Shown here in pieces: positions 8,886 through 17,517 of a stretch of 64,000 nt of DNA (positions within the stretch are counted from its first letter, which is position 1; each line of letters starts with the position of its first letter). The translations under genes were made by a program, and so were the position numbers. This DNA is from CAXXOK01 sp035353615 (GTDB lineage Bacteria > Bacillota > Clostridia > Christensenellales > Aristaeellaceae): assembly GCA_035353615.1 (NCBI GenBank), contig DAOPZY010000001.1, forward strand, positions 62,001-126,000, written 5' to 3'. The notes under the pieces are model-generated. The model was not told where the DNA came from. It saw nothing but the letters and a program-made list of their open reading frames with translations, and ran no database searches.

Positions 8886-9506
8886 TCAGGAGTTCTTCAT
8901 CACAACGTTCTCGATCAGGTCCGCGGCGCGTTCACACAGGTCGCAGCAGGATTCGAGCGCGTCATAAATCGCCTTGATCCCATAGCAGGTCATCGGCGCC
9001 ATCTGCTCGGCGGTAAACAGTTCGCGCACCGCGCGCAGGTACGCTTCGTCTGCTTCGCTTTCAATGTCGTTCACTTCCACCAGCAGGGGCTTGAGCGCCT
9101 CGGAGCGTTTGAAGTTGTGCAGCTCGCAGATAGATTTTTCCAGTGCGGAAACGCAGCGTTTGACCAGCTTGCTCATCGTCAGGGCATGTTCCGGCAGGCT
9201 TTGCACGTTAAACATGTACAGATCGATCGCCACATCCTCAATCGCGTCCGTCACGTCGTCAATGATCTGCACCAATTGGAGGATATCGTCGCGCTCGATC
9301 GGCGTAATAAACTCCCGGGAGAGGCGGTTGAGCGCGTCATGGCTGACCTCGTCGGCCTCGTGCTCCACCTTGTGCAGCTTGATCCGGTACTTGTCCGCAT
9401 CCTTGGGCTCATAGCCTTCCAGCAGCTCGTCCAGTTCTACGGCCGCCTTCATACTCAGCGCAATCTGTTTACCCATGATTTTGAAATAATCGTTTTTCTG
9501 TTTCAT
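8886..9506 (-). CDS. DUF47 (PhoU-like) phosphate transport accessory protein
   Basis: The 206-residue, almost entirely helical protein matches DUF47/PhoU_div proteins, which are regularly encoded next to Pit transporters. Acidic, PhoU-like metal-binding patches are visible (KLHKVEHEADEVSHDAL and VEVNDIESEADEAYLRAV). ATG 9506 lies 13 nt after the pit stop and has TAGGAG upstream, so the two genes form an operon. It probably tunes Pit activity or assembly on the cytoplasmic side, but the mechanism is not established for the family. Confidence 0.85.
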   Translation of the reverse strand: MKQKNDYFKIMGKQIALSMKAAVELDELLEGYEPKDADKYRIKLHKVEHEADEVSHDALNRLSREFITPIERDDILQLVQIIDDVTDAIEDVAIDLYMFNVQSLPEHALTMSKLVKRCVSALEKSICELHNFKRSEALKPLLVEVNDIESEADEAYLRAVRELFTAEQMAPMTCYGIKAIYDALESCCDLCERAADLIENVVMKNS

Positions 9507-9519
9507 GCCGGTTCATCTC

Positions 9520-10569
9520 CTACATAAAGAAATAGAGGAACAGTTTCGCAATCAAAAAACCAATCAACCCGCAGCCGGGGAATGTCAGCACCCAAGTGAG
9601 CACCAGATCCTTCACCGTAGACCAGTTAACGCTGGAAAGGCGCTTGGACGCCCCCACGCCCATGATAGCCGTCGTTTTGGTATGGGTGGTGCTCACCGGC
9701 ACACCCGTCAGCGAGGAAAACAGCAGGCACAGCGCCGCCGCCGCATCTGCGGCAAACCCCTGATACGGCGTCAGCTTCACCATATCCATACCCACCGATT
9801 TGATGATGCGGTAACCGCCGATCGATGTGCCCAGCGCCATCACAATGGAGCACAGCGCCATCAGCCATACTGGAACCACGAAATTATTCGTGGTGGATTG
9901 GCCGTTGGCAAGCGCAACGCCCAGCATAAACACGGCCAAAAATTTCTGCCCGTCCTGCGCGCCGTGCATGAATGCCATCGCGGCCCCGCCGCCTACCTGC
10001 GCATTGCGGAAAAACAGGTTGGTTTTACAGCGGTTCATGCCGTGGCACATCCATTCCACCAACCGCGTGGTCAGGAAACCCATGCCAAAACCAAGGCCGG
10101 TGGAAAGCAACAGGCCCCAGAGCACCTTGCCCCATTCGAAAAAATTGATGCCGTCCAAACCGTTTTGGATGGCGATAGCAGCGCCGGAAAGTCCCGCAAT
10201 CAGCGCGTGGCTTTCGCTGGTCGGAATGCCAAAGTACCACGCAACCGTCGCCCAGATCACAATCGCCGTCATCGCCGCGCACAGGGCCAACAGCGCGCTT
10301 TTGGTGTCGCCGCCAAAATCGACCATGTTGTAGATGGTCATGGCGACCGAGGCGTTGACGCTGGTCATGATAAACACGCCCAAAAAGTTGAATACCGCCG
10401 CCATCATGATCGCGGAACGCACCCCGATGGCCCGTGTGGATACGCAAGTCGCGATTGCGTTGGGCGCGTCGGTCCAGCCGTTGACCAGAATCACTGCCAA
10501 CGTCAGAATGGATGCGATCAGCAGCGCCGGATTCGCCAGGATCTGCTGAAGGAAAGTTTCCATACTCAT
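9520..10569 (-). CDS. pit: Pit-family inorganic phosphate transporter
   Basis: A 349-residue membrane protein with the two inverted PHO4 repeats: NGWTDAPNAIATCVSTRA near residue 30 and, in the C-terminal half, SSLTGVPVSTTHTKTTAIMG. About ten hydrophobic helices flank a central region. It is a low-affinity symporter of metal-phosphate with H+ or Na+. Two ATG codons, two triplets apart, are possible starts (MSMETF). It is first in a two-gene operon with the DUF47 protein. I see no gene in the roughly 540 nt upstream (10570-11109). Confidence 0.92.
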   Translation of the reverse strand: MSMETFLQQILANPALLIASILTLAVILVNGWTDAPNAIATCVSTRAIGVRSAIMMAAVFNFLGVFIMTSVNASVAMTIYNMVDFGGDTKSALLALCAAMTAIVIWATVAWYFGIPTSESHALIAGLSGAAIAIQNGLDGINFFEWGKVLWGLLLSTGLGFGMGFLTTRLVEWMCHGMNRCKTNLFFRNAQVGGGAAMAFMHGAQDGQKFLAVFMLGVALANGQSTTNNFVVPVWLMALCSIVMALGTSIGGYRIIKSVGMDMVKLTPYQGFAADAAAALCLLFSSLTGVPVSTTHTKTTAIMGVGASKRLSSVNWSTVKDLVLTWVLTFPGCGLIGFLIAKLFLYFFM

Positions 10570-11068
10570 GCCTGTTCCTCATACTCCTTCGTTTCTAGTT
10601 TCCTTCTGCCGGATAACTCCTTTACCGATAAGGCGCGACCCTGTCAGGGGCGGCGCGCGCCGCGGATTCCTCCCCGCCGCAGACGAAACATGCGCCGGTA
10701 CACGCCAAATTTCCGCAATCCACCCTTGCCTGCCCCACAGGGATACCCTGCATCGCGGACAGTCTGGTTTTTCACAGTTCGAGGCGGTTGCGGACCCGGT
10801 TCAATGTACCTGATTGCCCTATGCTATTGTAAACCATTTACCGGGATTTTGCCAAGACTTTCGCAAATCTTCATCAAAACCTTACAAAGCGGATGTATTC
10901 TGGTTAGTTTCACCTTTTTTCCTTTCGGTCAGTCGATTTTACCCTTTTTGCAGTTTCTGCGGCGCCGGCTGGCGACCCGAGCTTGTCAATAGTTAATATG
11001 CCCGTTATGGAAAGGATATCGACCGAATTGTCATATTGATTTTTCTAGTTATTTTTGATATTCTAATT

Positions 11069-11090
11069 TTGATTATAATTACGTAATCAA
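11069..11090 (+). promoter_or_regulatory. Promoter region and inverted-repeat operator of the agr-like operon
   Basis: A TATAAT (11074-11079) sits inside the inverted repeat TTGATTA-N8-TAATCAA. The 11030-11100 stretch is strikingly AT-rich compared with its surroundings. I could not assign a confident -35 box, which suggests a promoter that needs an activator. The AGGAGG of the first gene follows at 11095-11100. Confidence 0.5.
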
Positions 11091-11109
11091 TCAAAGGAGG
11101 TTGAATATT

Positions 11110-11688
11110 TTGATCGTTGAAGGGATCATCATATGCCTCCTGGCAAGGTTGAAAAAACTCCGACTGCGCTACCTTTGGCGAACATGGACGTTCTACCCGG
11201 TGCTCGCGGTGCAGGTGATGCTGGTTGTGTTTCAGGCCAGCGTGTTTTTTCGGCAGTATGTGTTTGTCCCCTTTGTGCCCTATCTGGAAATGAGCGTCAT
11301 TTTCTCCTTTTTCTTTGCGATGGTCGCCTACAAGCTATATTCCCCCGCGATTCTCGGTTCAGCCTCCATCGTGGCGGGTACGTTTCTCAACAAGCTGGTG
11401 ATTGCCCAAAACGGGGGCCATATGCCGGTGATGCCAACCCTTTCCTACCTGACCGGATACCTGACGCCCGCCATGCTCAGCACGGTCGATAGCCTCCACA
11501 CGCTGGCCGGGCCTAACGCGAAGTTGCTGTTCCTAGCGGATTACATCGATTACGGCTACAGCATCCTTAGCCCCGGCGATGTGCTGATTCACCTGTACGC
11601 CTGCGTGATGTTTTACGCGCTGATCCGCGCGGTCAACAAACAGTTTGGAAACCCCAATCCAACTTCAGTACGGGAGGAAAACCAATGA
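11110..11688 (+). CDS. DUF5317 family membrane protein
   Basis: The 192-residue protein has about five hydrophobic segments. The conserved NGGHMPVMP motif and the late SPGDVLIHLYA segment are hallmarks of DUF5317, a Bacillota family of unknown function. I prefer TTG 11110 because it is 9 nt from AGGAGG; the TTG at 11101 abuts the Shine-Dalgarno. The stop overlaps the next start by 4 nt. Being first in the agr-like operon, it may take part in peptide maturation, export or sensing, but nothing in the sequence proves this. Confidence 0.7.
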   Translation: MIVEGIIICLLARLKKLRLRYLWRTWTFYPVLAVQVMLVVFQASVFFRQYVFVPFVPYLEMSVIFSFFFAMVAYKLYSPAILGSASIVAGTFLNKLVIAQNGGHMPVMPTLSYLTGYLTPAMLSTVDSLHTLAGPNAKLLFLADYIDYGYSILSPGDVLIHLYACVMFYALIRAVNKQFGNPNPTSVREENQ

Positions 11689-12209
11689 ACGGTATCTCAG
11701 TCAGTCCTGTGGTGTTACTCATCAACGGCATCCCGGAATGTCTGCTGGTTGCCTGGGCGATGTACATTTTCACCGGCACGCCCCTCCATGCTAAAAAGTA
11801 CCTGATCCTGTCCGGCGTGTACGCCGTGGCGACCTATCTGATCCGGTTTTTGCCCATCACACTCGGGATCAACACGGTGCTGTTCCTGTTTGTGCTGATC
11901 TTCTCCTTCCAAATTTTGCATCAGTCCAGCCTGTCCAAGTTGGTGCGGTCCATCATCTCCTCTGTGGTGATTCTGATCCTGATCGCGGTATCGGAAGTGT
12001 GTAACGTTTTGCTGCTCACGGCTTTCTACGGCCGGGAAGCCGCGGAAACCCTGTTCACCTCCCCAAACGGGCTTACGCGCGCGGTCTATTCCAGCCCCTC
12101 CAACCTGTTTCTTGGGTTGTTTGTGCTTGGCAGCTATTTCCTGATGAAATTGATCCAGAAAAAGAAGGACGAGAAAAATGGAAAAGTTAGTGAGGAAACA
12201 AGCAAGTAA
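11685..12209 (+). CDS. AgrC-sensor-like membrane protein without kinase domain
   Basis: A 174-residue protein with about five hydrophobic helices and a short charged tail (KKKDEKNGKVSEE). The opening INGIPECLLVAWAMYIFTG followed by LILSGVYAVATYLIRFLPI resembles, as far as I can judge, the N-terminal sensor half of AgrC-type receptors of Clostridia, but the dimerisation and ATPase domains are absent. ATG 11685 overlaps the preceding stop, and the reading frame overlaps agrB by 32 nt, so expression should be coupled. It could be a receptor or decoy for the AgrD peptide. The AgrC resemblance is from pattern memory and needs a profile search. Confidence 0.55.
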   Translation: MNGISVSPVVLLINGIPECLLVAWAMYIFTGTPLHAKKYLILSGVYAVATYLIRFLPITLGINTVLFLFVLIFSFQILHQSSLSKLVRSIISSVVILILIAVSEVCNVLLLTAFYGREAAETLFTSPNGLTRAVYSSPSNLFLGLFVLGSYFLMKLIQKKKDEKNGKVSEETSK

Positions 12210-12828
12210 AATATCCACATCCCTTGGGTACGACGCCGAAAAAGAAGCGGTTGTCGCCTATGGCCTGATTGCGATTGTCCAAATCTGCATCACGCTCACG
12301 CTTGTGTTTCTTTTTGGCCTGATTGTCGGCGCGCCCATTGAGGCGCTGATTGTGTGCCTGTCCGTCAGCATCCTGCGCAAGTACAGCGGCGGCGTGCATG
12401 CGGATAACGCCGAGTTTTGCACCGTATTCAGCGTGATTTACTGCACGGTGACGGCCGTACTGTCCAAATGGTTGGCGGGCGTATATTTTGCCGTGCCCAT
12501 GCTGGTGGCCGGGGTTGTGATTTACGCGGCGGCGTTTGCGATCGCCTACCGCTATGTGCCGGTCGATTCCCCCAATAAGCCGATTAAAACCGAAAAGAAG
12601 ATTAAACGGATGCGCAAAGGAAGCTTCATCATTTTGACAGTTTACTTTGCGCTATCCGTTCTTTTCTACCTGCTGAGCTTTCAGGCGCCCGCCTACCGCT
12701 CGTTTGGCATCGGTATGCTGTTTGGCGTAGCCTGGCAGGTGTTGACCCTTACTCCGGTAGGTGCCATTCTGCTTCATAAGCTGAATGATCTGCCTAAATA
12801 TTTGGGGAAGGAGGAGAAACAACAATGA
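12178..12828 (+). CDS. agrB: AgrB-family membrane endopeptidase
   Basis: The 216-residue protein matches AgrB, which cuts the AgrD precursor and closes the thiolactone ring. The catalytic pair is visible: His74 in SGGVHADN and Cys81 in AEFCTV, with the 7-residue spacing known for Staphylococcus AgrB. Five or six hydrophobic helices follow, with the basic loop KPIKTEKKIKRMRKGS between them. The gene begins inside the preceding gene and its stop overlaps agrD (ATGA at 12825-12828), giving tight coupling. Confidence 0.92.
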   Translation: MEKLVRKQASKISTSLGYDAEKEAVVAYGLIAIVQICITLTLVFLFGLIVGAPIEALIVCLSVSILRKYSGGVHADNAEFCTVFSVIYCTVTAVLSKWLAGVYFAVPMLVAGVVIYAAAFAIAYRYVPVDSPNKPIKTEKKIKRMRKGSFIILTVYFALSVLFYLLSFQAPAYRSFGIGMLFGVAWQVLTLTPVGAILLHKLNDLPKYLGKEEKQQ

Positions 12829-12947
12829 AAAAGCTCTACGGTCTCGTAGCTGCCATCAGCACTCTTGTGGCGGCGCTGGTCGCTTCCTCGGCTTGCTACA
12901 TCTTCATCTATCAGCCCGAGGAACCCGCATCTCTCCGGAATGAGTAA
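12825..12947 (+). CDS. agrD: AgrD-like cyclic lactone autoinducer precursor
   Basis: A 40-residue peptide preceded by GGAGGAG. It has the three AgrD parts: an amphipathic leader (MKKLYGLVAAIST), a core around Cys24 (SSACYIFI) and the acidic tail QPEEPASLRNE recognised by AgrB. By analogy with clostridial AgrD, the thiolactone ring would be Cys24 to Ile28, with the exocyclic tail ending at Ser or Ala. The exact N-terminus of the exported peptide cannot be predicted. The gene overlaps agrB by 4 nt. Confidence 0.9.
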   Translation: MKKLYGLVAAISTLVAALVASSACYIFIYQPEEPASLRNE

Positions 12948-12962
12948 TGGAGGAAGTCCTCC

Positions 12963-12987
12963 GTGGGGGGCGCGTCCCGCCCCCCAC
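12963..12987 (+). terminator. Strong hairpin after agrD
   Basis: GTGGGGGGCG and CGCCCCCCAC pair around the 5-nt loop CGTCC, 15 nt after the agrD stop. No T-run follows, so it may be a partial terminator or a 3'-end stabiliser before the cyclic-di-GMP gene. Confidence 0.5.
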
Positions 12988-13023
12988 CTTCCCCCCGCCG
13001 CGCACACGATGTAGGAAGGCTAA

Positions 13024-14736
13024 GTGGTCGATATGGAAAACGATAATAAGATTCAAATACAGCAAATTCTGAATATTATCAAAATATCGTCGCTTGCTTT
13101 TCCTGCGATCGCTTTTTTGCAGTACTATTCTAAAAAACCGGATTTCCTGATGTCCATCACGCATGAAGTGCTCATCATCGCCATCCTGATCTCCATTTTG
13201 CTGATCTACTCGCTGTGGATTTTTATACAGTCCCGCATTACCAATAAAACGCTGACGCAGCGGCTGATTGATCCCATTATTTCCATGACCATCGCGTTGC
13301 TTTCGGTGGTTCTGACCGGCGCCAATGAGAGCAATTACAAGTTCCTGTTTATCTTCGTGATTCTATTTACCAGCATTGAGTGCGGGCAACGCACCAGCCT
13401 GACCATCGCGGCAATCTCCGCAGTGATCATTCTGGCGGTCGATCTGGTATACGGGCCTCAAACACAGGTGAACGTTTACTTTGAAGGCGATATCGTGCTC
13501 ACCTGCGTGTTTATGATTATCTCCTGGACGGTTGGCTACTATGATGATATTCGCAAAAAGCATATCGAATACCTCAAGGATCTGGCCAACATCGACGGCC
13601 TGACGGAACTTTACAACCACCGCTATTTTTACGATTATCTGGCAGAGCGAATCAAGGACGCGGGCAAGAAGAACGTCCCGGTTTCCCTGCTGTTTATCGA
13701 TATTGACAATTTCAAGTATTATAACGATATGTACGGCCACCAGCGGGGCGACGACGTGCTGCGTTCCATCGCGCTCATCATGCGGGCCACCTTCCCCAAG
13801 GATATCTTCATCGCGCGCTACGGCGGGGAAGAATTTGCCGCGATCTTTGAAGGGTATGACGAGGACCTAGCCATCCTCGAGGCAGAGAAACTGCGCAAAG
13901 CGGTTCAGGAGCACCCCTTTGACGGGCAGGAAAGCCTGCCGGGCGGCAACCTGACCATCTCGGTTGGCGTATCCACCTTCCCCACCAAAGCCAAAACAGA
14001 CGCGGAACTGATTAAGGGCGCGGATGACGCGTGCTACCGCGCGAAATTCCTGTGCAAAAACAGGGTGGAAGCCTACTTCTCCATCCTGGAAGAGTTCCAC
14101 TTTACCCCTGACGTTATTACGCAAATCAAGACGCTGATCGCCGTCATCAACGCCAAGGATAAATATACCTACCGTCACGTGGAGCGCGTGGTGTTCTACT
14201 GCAACCTGCTTGCCGATCAACTGAAGCTCAGCGAGAAGGAAAAGCGCAACCTGATCTATTCCGCTTACCTGCACGATATCGGTAAAATCAACATTTCGGA
14301 AGATATTTTAATCAAAACCGAACCCCTGACCACCGAGGAATGGGAAACGCTAAAAAATCATCCGCAATACGCAGTGGATATTATTAAGAACAACGACGCG
14401 CTGGAAGAGGTTAAGCCGATCATCCTGCAACACCATGAGCGTTACGACGGCCGCGGATATCCGGCAAAGCTCAAGGGCAACGAAATCCATTATCTTGCGC
14501 GCCTACTGACCGTTGTGGACGCGTTTGACGCCATGACGTCGCTGCGCCCCTACCAAAAAACCAAAACCTATACGCAGGCAATGGAGGAACTGACCCGTTG
14601 CTGCGGCACGCAGTTTGACCCCGAGGCGGTCAAGGCGTTCAACCGGTGCATTGAGGAGCGCAATGGTCTGACCATGGAACATTGCGATATCATGATGCCA
14701 CCTTCCGCCGGCGAGCAGGCGACCTCCCGCGAGTAG
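13024..14736 (+). CDS. Membrane GGDEF/HD-GYP protein (cyclic-di-GMP turnover)
   Basis: The roughly 570-residue protein has an N-terminal region of about six hydrophobic helices (residues 20-185), a GGDEF domain with an intact GGEEF site near residue 268, and an HD-GYP domain with HDIGK near 416 and HHERYDGRGYP near 469. Both synthesis and breakdown of cyclic-di-GMP are therefore possible. AGGAAGG (13013-13019) is 4 nt before GTG 13024 and 13 nt before ATG 13033, so the start is uncertain by three codons. It lies 76 nt after agrD, where an agr locus would normally carry agrC and agrA, which makes it the likely output or target of the peptide signal. Confidence 0.9.
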   Translation: MVDMENDNKIQIQQILNIIKISSLAFPAIAFLQYYSKKPDFLMSITHEVLIIAILISILLIYSLWIFIQSRITNKTLTQRLIDPIISMTIALLSVVLTGANESNYKFLFIFVILFTSIECGQRTSLTIAAISAVIILAVDLVYGPQTQVNVYFEGDIVLTCVFMIISWTVGYYDDIRKKHIEYLKDLANIDGLTELYNHRYFYDYLAERIKDAGKKNVPVSLLFIDIDNFKYYNDMYGHQRGDDVLRSIALIMRATFPKDIFIARYGGEEFAAIFEGYDEDLAILEAEKLRKAVQEHPFDGQESLPGGNLTISVGVSTFPTKAKTDAELIKGADDACYRAKFLCKNRVEAYFSILEEFHFTPDVITQIKTLIAVINAKDKYTYRHVERVVFYCNLLADQLKLSEKEKRNLIYSAYLHDIGKINISEDILIKTEPLTTEEWETLKNHPQYAVDIIKNNDALEEVKPIILQHHERYDGRGYPAKLKGNEIHYLARLLTVVDAFDAMTSLRPYQKTKTYTQAMEELTRCCGTQFDPEAVKAFNRCIEERNGLTMEHCDIMMPPSAGEQATSRE

Positions 14737-14947
14737 CAAGCCGGAAGCGCCGTTCGTCTTGCCCCTGCGAACCCCGAACGGAACCATGCCGCCCCATTGG
14801 CCTTAACGGAAGTTCCATCGTTGATGGATACCCTCTGGAACAGCCGGAGATTTCATCGGGCGCTTTGTATGCGGAAATACCGTTCCACGCGCGCAGGAGC
14901 GCCGTATGGCGGCGTCGCGGTGGGGTCGTCGGGAAGGAGCCTTGCCG

Positions 14948-15871
14948 ATGAAACGGATGGGTTTAAGTCTGGGCGCGCTGTTATTTACGCTGACGCTATG
15001 TCTTGCCGGCGTTGCCGCAGCGCAATCGCCCAAGGTGCACATTACCGGGCCGGGCAAGGAACGCCCCCAATGGGTTGGCAAAGCCTTTACCATAGGTGTA
15101 GCCGCCTACAATTTTGATGCGGGCACCGTAGAAATCAGCAGCAAAGCGGGGGTTGTGACCCTGCCGATGGCTCACAAAAAAACCAACTACCTCACCTATA
15201 CGCCGACCGTTTCCGGCGAGCATACCATCACCGCGACCGTTACCGTGGAAGGAAAAACCCGCCAATGGACATCCTCGGTAACGATTTTAGTGTATCCGGT
15301 AAACGCGGAGGATCGGGCGATATGGATGGTGAAAACCGCGCTCGCGTGCGTCGGTTCCACCGATGCGGAGAAGTTTGTTCAGTATGCTCATATAGACGCG
15401 ACGGCCGATTGGTGCGCCGCGTTTATCGGTTGGTGCGCCAAGCAGGTCAAAATCCCGGACGGGGCCGGGCTGCAATCCATCTACGCAGGCGTGAACCTGT
15501 ACGACGGTCTGGCGGAACCCACCTGCGCCACATGCCTGCGCAATTACCGGGCAAGGTTTCTGGCCACCGTGCTAGGCGAAGGGGAAACCCCGCGCCCGGG
15601 GGATCTGGTTTTTTTCATCTGGGGGTCCAAAACCAAAAGCCAACGGCTTTCCCATCCCGGCTATGAGCAGAGCTGGCACGGCAACGCCAGCCATGTTGGG
15701 ATCGTGACCGAGGTTCGAGCGGACGGTTTCAGCTTTGTGCACGGGAACGTGCGCATGAAGCACAATACGTTTGGTGTGGCGCTCAGCCAAAGCACCGATG
15801 AAAAAGAAGAAAAAACCTACGGCGATTGGGTCGTTGCCTTTGCGCGTCCCCACTACGGATACATGGATTAA
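14948..15871 (+). CDS. Secreted CHAP/NlpC-like amidase
   Basis: The 307-residue product starts MKRMGLSLGALLFTLTLCLA and has a signal peptide ending near AAAQS. An immunoglobulin-like segment (TVSGEHTITATVTVEGKT) precedes a CHAP-type domain with the catalytic cysteine in DWCAAFIGWCA (about residue 155) and the histidine in SHVGIVTEV (about 248), followed by FVHGN. GGGAAGGAG lies 8 nt upstream of ATG 14948. It should act on peptidoglycan peptides outside the cell. No cell-wall binding repeats are visible. It stands alone after the agr-linked gene, so quorum control is possible but not shown. Confidence 0.8.
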   Translation: MKRMGLSLGALLFTLTLCLAGVAAAQSPKVHITGPGKERPQWVGKAFTIGVAAYNFDAGTVEISSKAGVVTLPMAHKKTNYLTYTPTVSGEHTITATVTVEGKTRQWTSSVTILVYPVNAEDRAIWMVKTALACVGSTDAEKFVQYAHIDATADWCAAFIGWCAKQVKIPDGAGLQSIYAGVNLYDGLAEPTCATCLRNYRARFLATVLGEGETPRPGDLVFFIWGSKTKSQRLSHPGYEQSWHGNASHVGIVTEVRADGFSFVHGNVRMKHNTFGVALSQSTDEKEEKTYGDWVVAFARPHYGYMD

Positions 15872-15970
15872 AAATGAGCAAAGCGCGACTGTTTCGGCTC
15901 GCCTTGACCGCTCATGACAGCCCGGCGCTTTCACAGTTCAGGGAAAATCTCGATCTTCGAAATTTTCATA

Positions 15971-16013
15971 TTGACAAATGTTGATTTGATGCTATACTTC
16001 TTTTGCATCAAAT
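15971..16013 (+). promoter_or_regulatory. arsR-operon promoter with operator
   Basis: TTGACA (15971-15976) and TATACT (15993-15998) are 16 nt apart. An inverted repeat, ATTTGATGC (15984-15992) and GCATCAAAT (16005-16013), brackets the -10 box. This is where an ArsR repressor would bind to shut off its own operon. Confidence 0.75.
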
Positions 16014-16035
16014 ATTTTTGATTTGAGGTGGTGGC

Positions 16036-16350
16036 ATGGAAACCGCTTATATACAAAGCGCCCGCATATTCAAAGCGTTCTGCGATGAAAACCGTTTGCG
16101 CATTTTAGAGGCGTTGCAATCCGGCGACCAATGCGCCTGCGTGCTGATGGAAAAGCTCGGCATCAAACAATCCGCCTTATCCTACCACATGAAAATTCTG
16201 GTGGAATCCGGCGTGGTGGAAAGCCGCGCCGTAGGCAAGTGGACGCATTACCGCATCAGCGAAGTAGGTTGTGAACGCGCCAAGGCGCAGCTCCGGCAGA
16301 TTACCGAGCTATGCCCAAATGCCGACGGATGCTCGGATTGCGCCGTCTAA
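16036..16350 (+). CDS. ArsR-family metal(loid)- or redox-sensing repressor
   Basis: A 104-residue winged-helix regulator. The recognition helix region is LGIKQSALSYHMKILVESGVV. The sequence DQCACVLMEKL places two cysteines exactly where ArsR/SmtB proteins bind thiophilic metals (ELCVCDL in ArsR), and the tail adds CPNADGCSDC. It probably represses itself, the permease and the thioredoxin downstream through the inverted repeat at 15984-16013. Confidence 0.88.
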   Translation: METAYIQSARIFKAFCDENRLRILEALQSGDQCACVLMEKLGIKQSALSYHMKILVESGVVESRAVGKWTHYRISEVGCERAKAQLRQITELCPNADGCSDCAV

Positions 16351-16412
16351 CCCCGAGGCCGGCCGCGATGGACGCGAACCATAACGTACTATGAAATGAG
16401 GATGAATCAGCT

Positions 16413-17426
16413 GTGGAAACCGTCAAATCAGTCTGGGACTTTTTTCAAAACCAGGTGTTAGGGATGAAGTGGCTCAACGAGCTGTTAGGGAACGCCCTTT
16501 CCGCCCTTGGCCTGGACCCTTCCGGCCGCTGGGTGGGGAGCTTGCAGTTTTTTCTTTATGATGTAATCAAAATCACGCTGTTACTCTGCTTCCTGATTTT
16601 TTTAATCAGTTACATTCAAAGCTATTTTCCGCCGGAACGCAGCAAGAAAATTCTGGGCCGTTTTCACGGTCTGGGCGCCAATACCATCGCCGCGCTGCTC
16701 GGCACGGTCACGCCCTTTTGCTCCTGTTCCTCCATTCCGCTGTTTATCGGCTTTACCTCGGCGGGTTTGCCGGTGGGCGTGACGTTTTCGTTTCTGATTT
16801 CTTCCCCGATGGTCGATCTTGGCTCGCTTTTACTGCTCATGAGCATTTTTGGCGCGAGGGTCGCGGTGATCTATGTGGTGTTTGGGCTTGTGATCGCCGT
16901 GCTCGGGGGCACGCTGATTGAAAAGCTTCACATGGAACGGTACGTGGAAAGCTTCATCCTGACCGCCGGCAATGTGGATATCTCCTCCCCCAACCTCACC
17001 AAACGCGACCGCGTGCAGTATGCGAAAGAACAGATGACGTCAACCTTCAAAAAGGTCTTTCCCTACATTCTGGTGGGCGTTGGCATTGGCGCCGTTATCC
17101 ATAACTGGATTCCGGAAGAATGGGTGGCTGCGGTGCTGGGCAGCAAAAATCCGTTCGGCGTCGTACTGGCTACCCTGATCGGCGTGCCGATGTATGCCGA
17201 TATTTTCGGCACCATCCCCATTGCGGAAGCGCTGCTGAGCAAAGGGGCGCTTCTGGGTTCCATCCTTGCCTTTATGATGGCGGTGACCACGCTTTCCCTG
17301 CCGTCCATCATCATGCTGCGCAAAGCCGTGAAGCCGAAATTGCTGGCGTTATTTATCGCCATCTGCACCGTCGGAATCCTGATTGTCGGTTATCTGTTCA
17401 ACCTTCTTGCGCCTTATATCCTTTAA
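16413..17426 (+). CDS. UPF0718/YraQ-ArsP-like permease
   Basis: The 337-residue membrane protein carries the family signature TPFCSCSSIPLFIG with a CxCS core, and a second half repeat at GVPMYADIFGTIP. About eight hydrophobic helices are visible. Relatives include ArsP, which exports trivalent organoarsenicals, and uncharacterised permeases paired with ArsR. It starts at GTG 16413 behind a weak GAGG. The neighbours (ArsR with Cys sensor, CxxC thioredoxin) support metalloid or thiol-stress export. The substrate is inference. Confidence 0.85.
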   Translation: METVKSVWDFFQNQVLGMKWLNELLGNALSALGLDPSGRWVGSLQFFLYDVIKITLLLCFLIFLISYIQSYFPPERSKKILGRFHGLGANTIAALLGTVTPFCSCSSIPLFIGFTSAGLPVGVTFSFLISSPMVDLGSLLLLMSIFGARVAVIYVVFGLVIAVLGGTLIEKLHMERYVESFILTAGNVDISSPNLTKRDRVQYAKEQMTSTFKKVFPYILVGVGIGAVIHNWIPEEWVAAVLGSKNPFGVVLATLIGVPMYADIFGTIPIAEALLSKGALLGSILAFMMAVTTLSLPSIIMLRKAVKPKLLALFIAICTVGILIVGYLFNLLAPYIL

Positions 17427-17517
17427 CCCAACGCCCCGCGCGGCGCAGGCCCAAGCTCTGTGGCATCGCCTCCGCCGCCCTATCATTCTGTTAACCCAAT
17501 TGAAGGAGGAAACCGTT

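Noticed and set aside
9505..10992. Long open frame on plus, 495 codons, over the Pit/DUF47 genes
   Set aside because: It is antisense to two genes with strong family matches, and its translation is low-complexity and His/Arg-rich without motifs.
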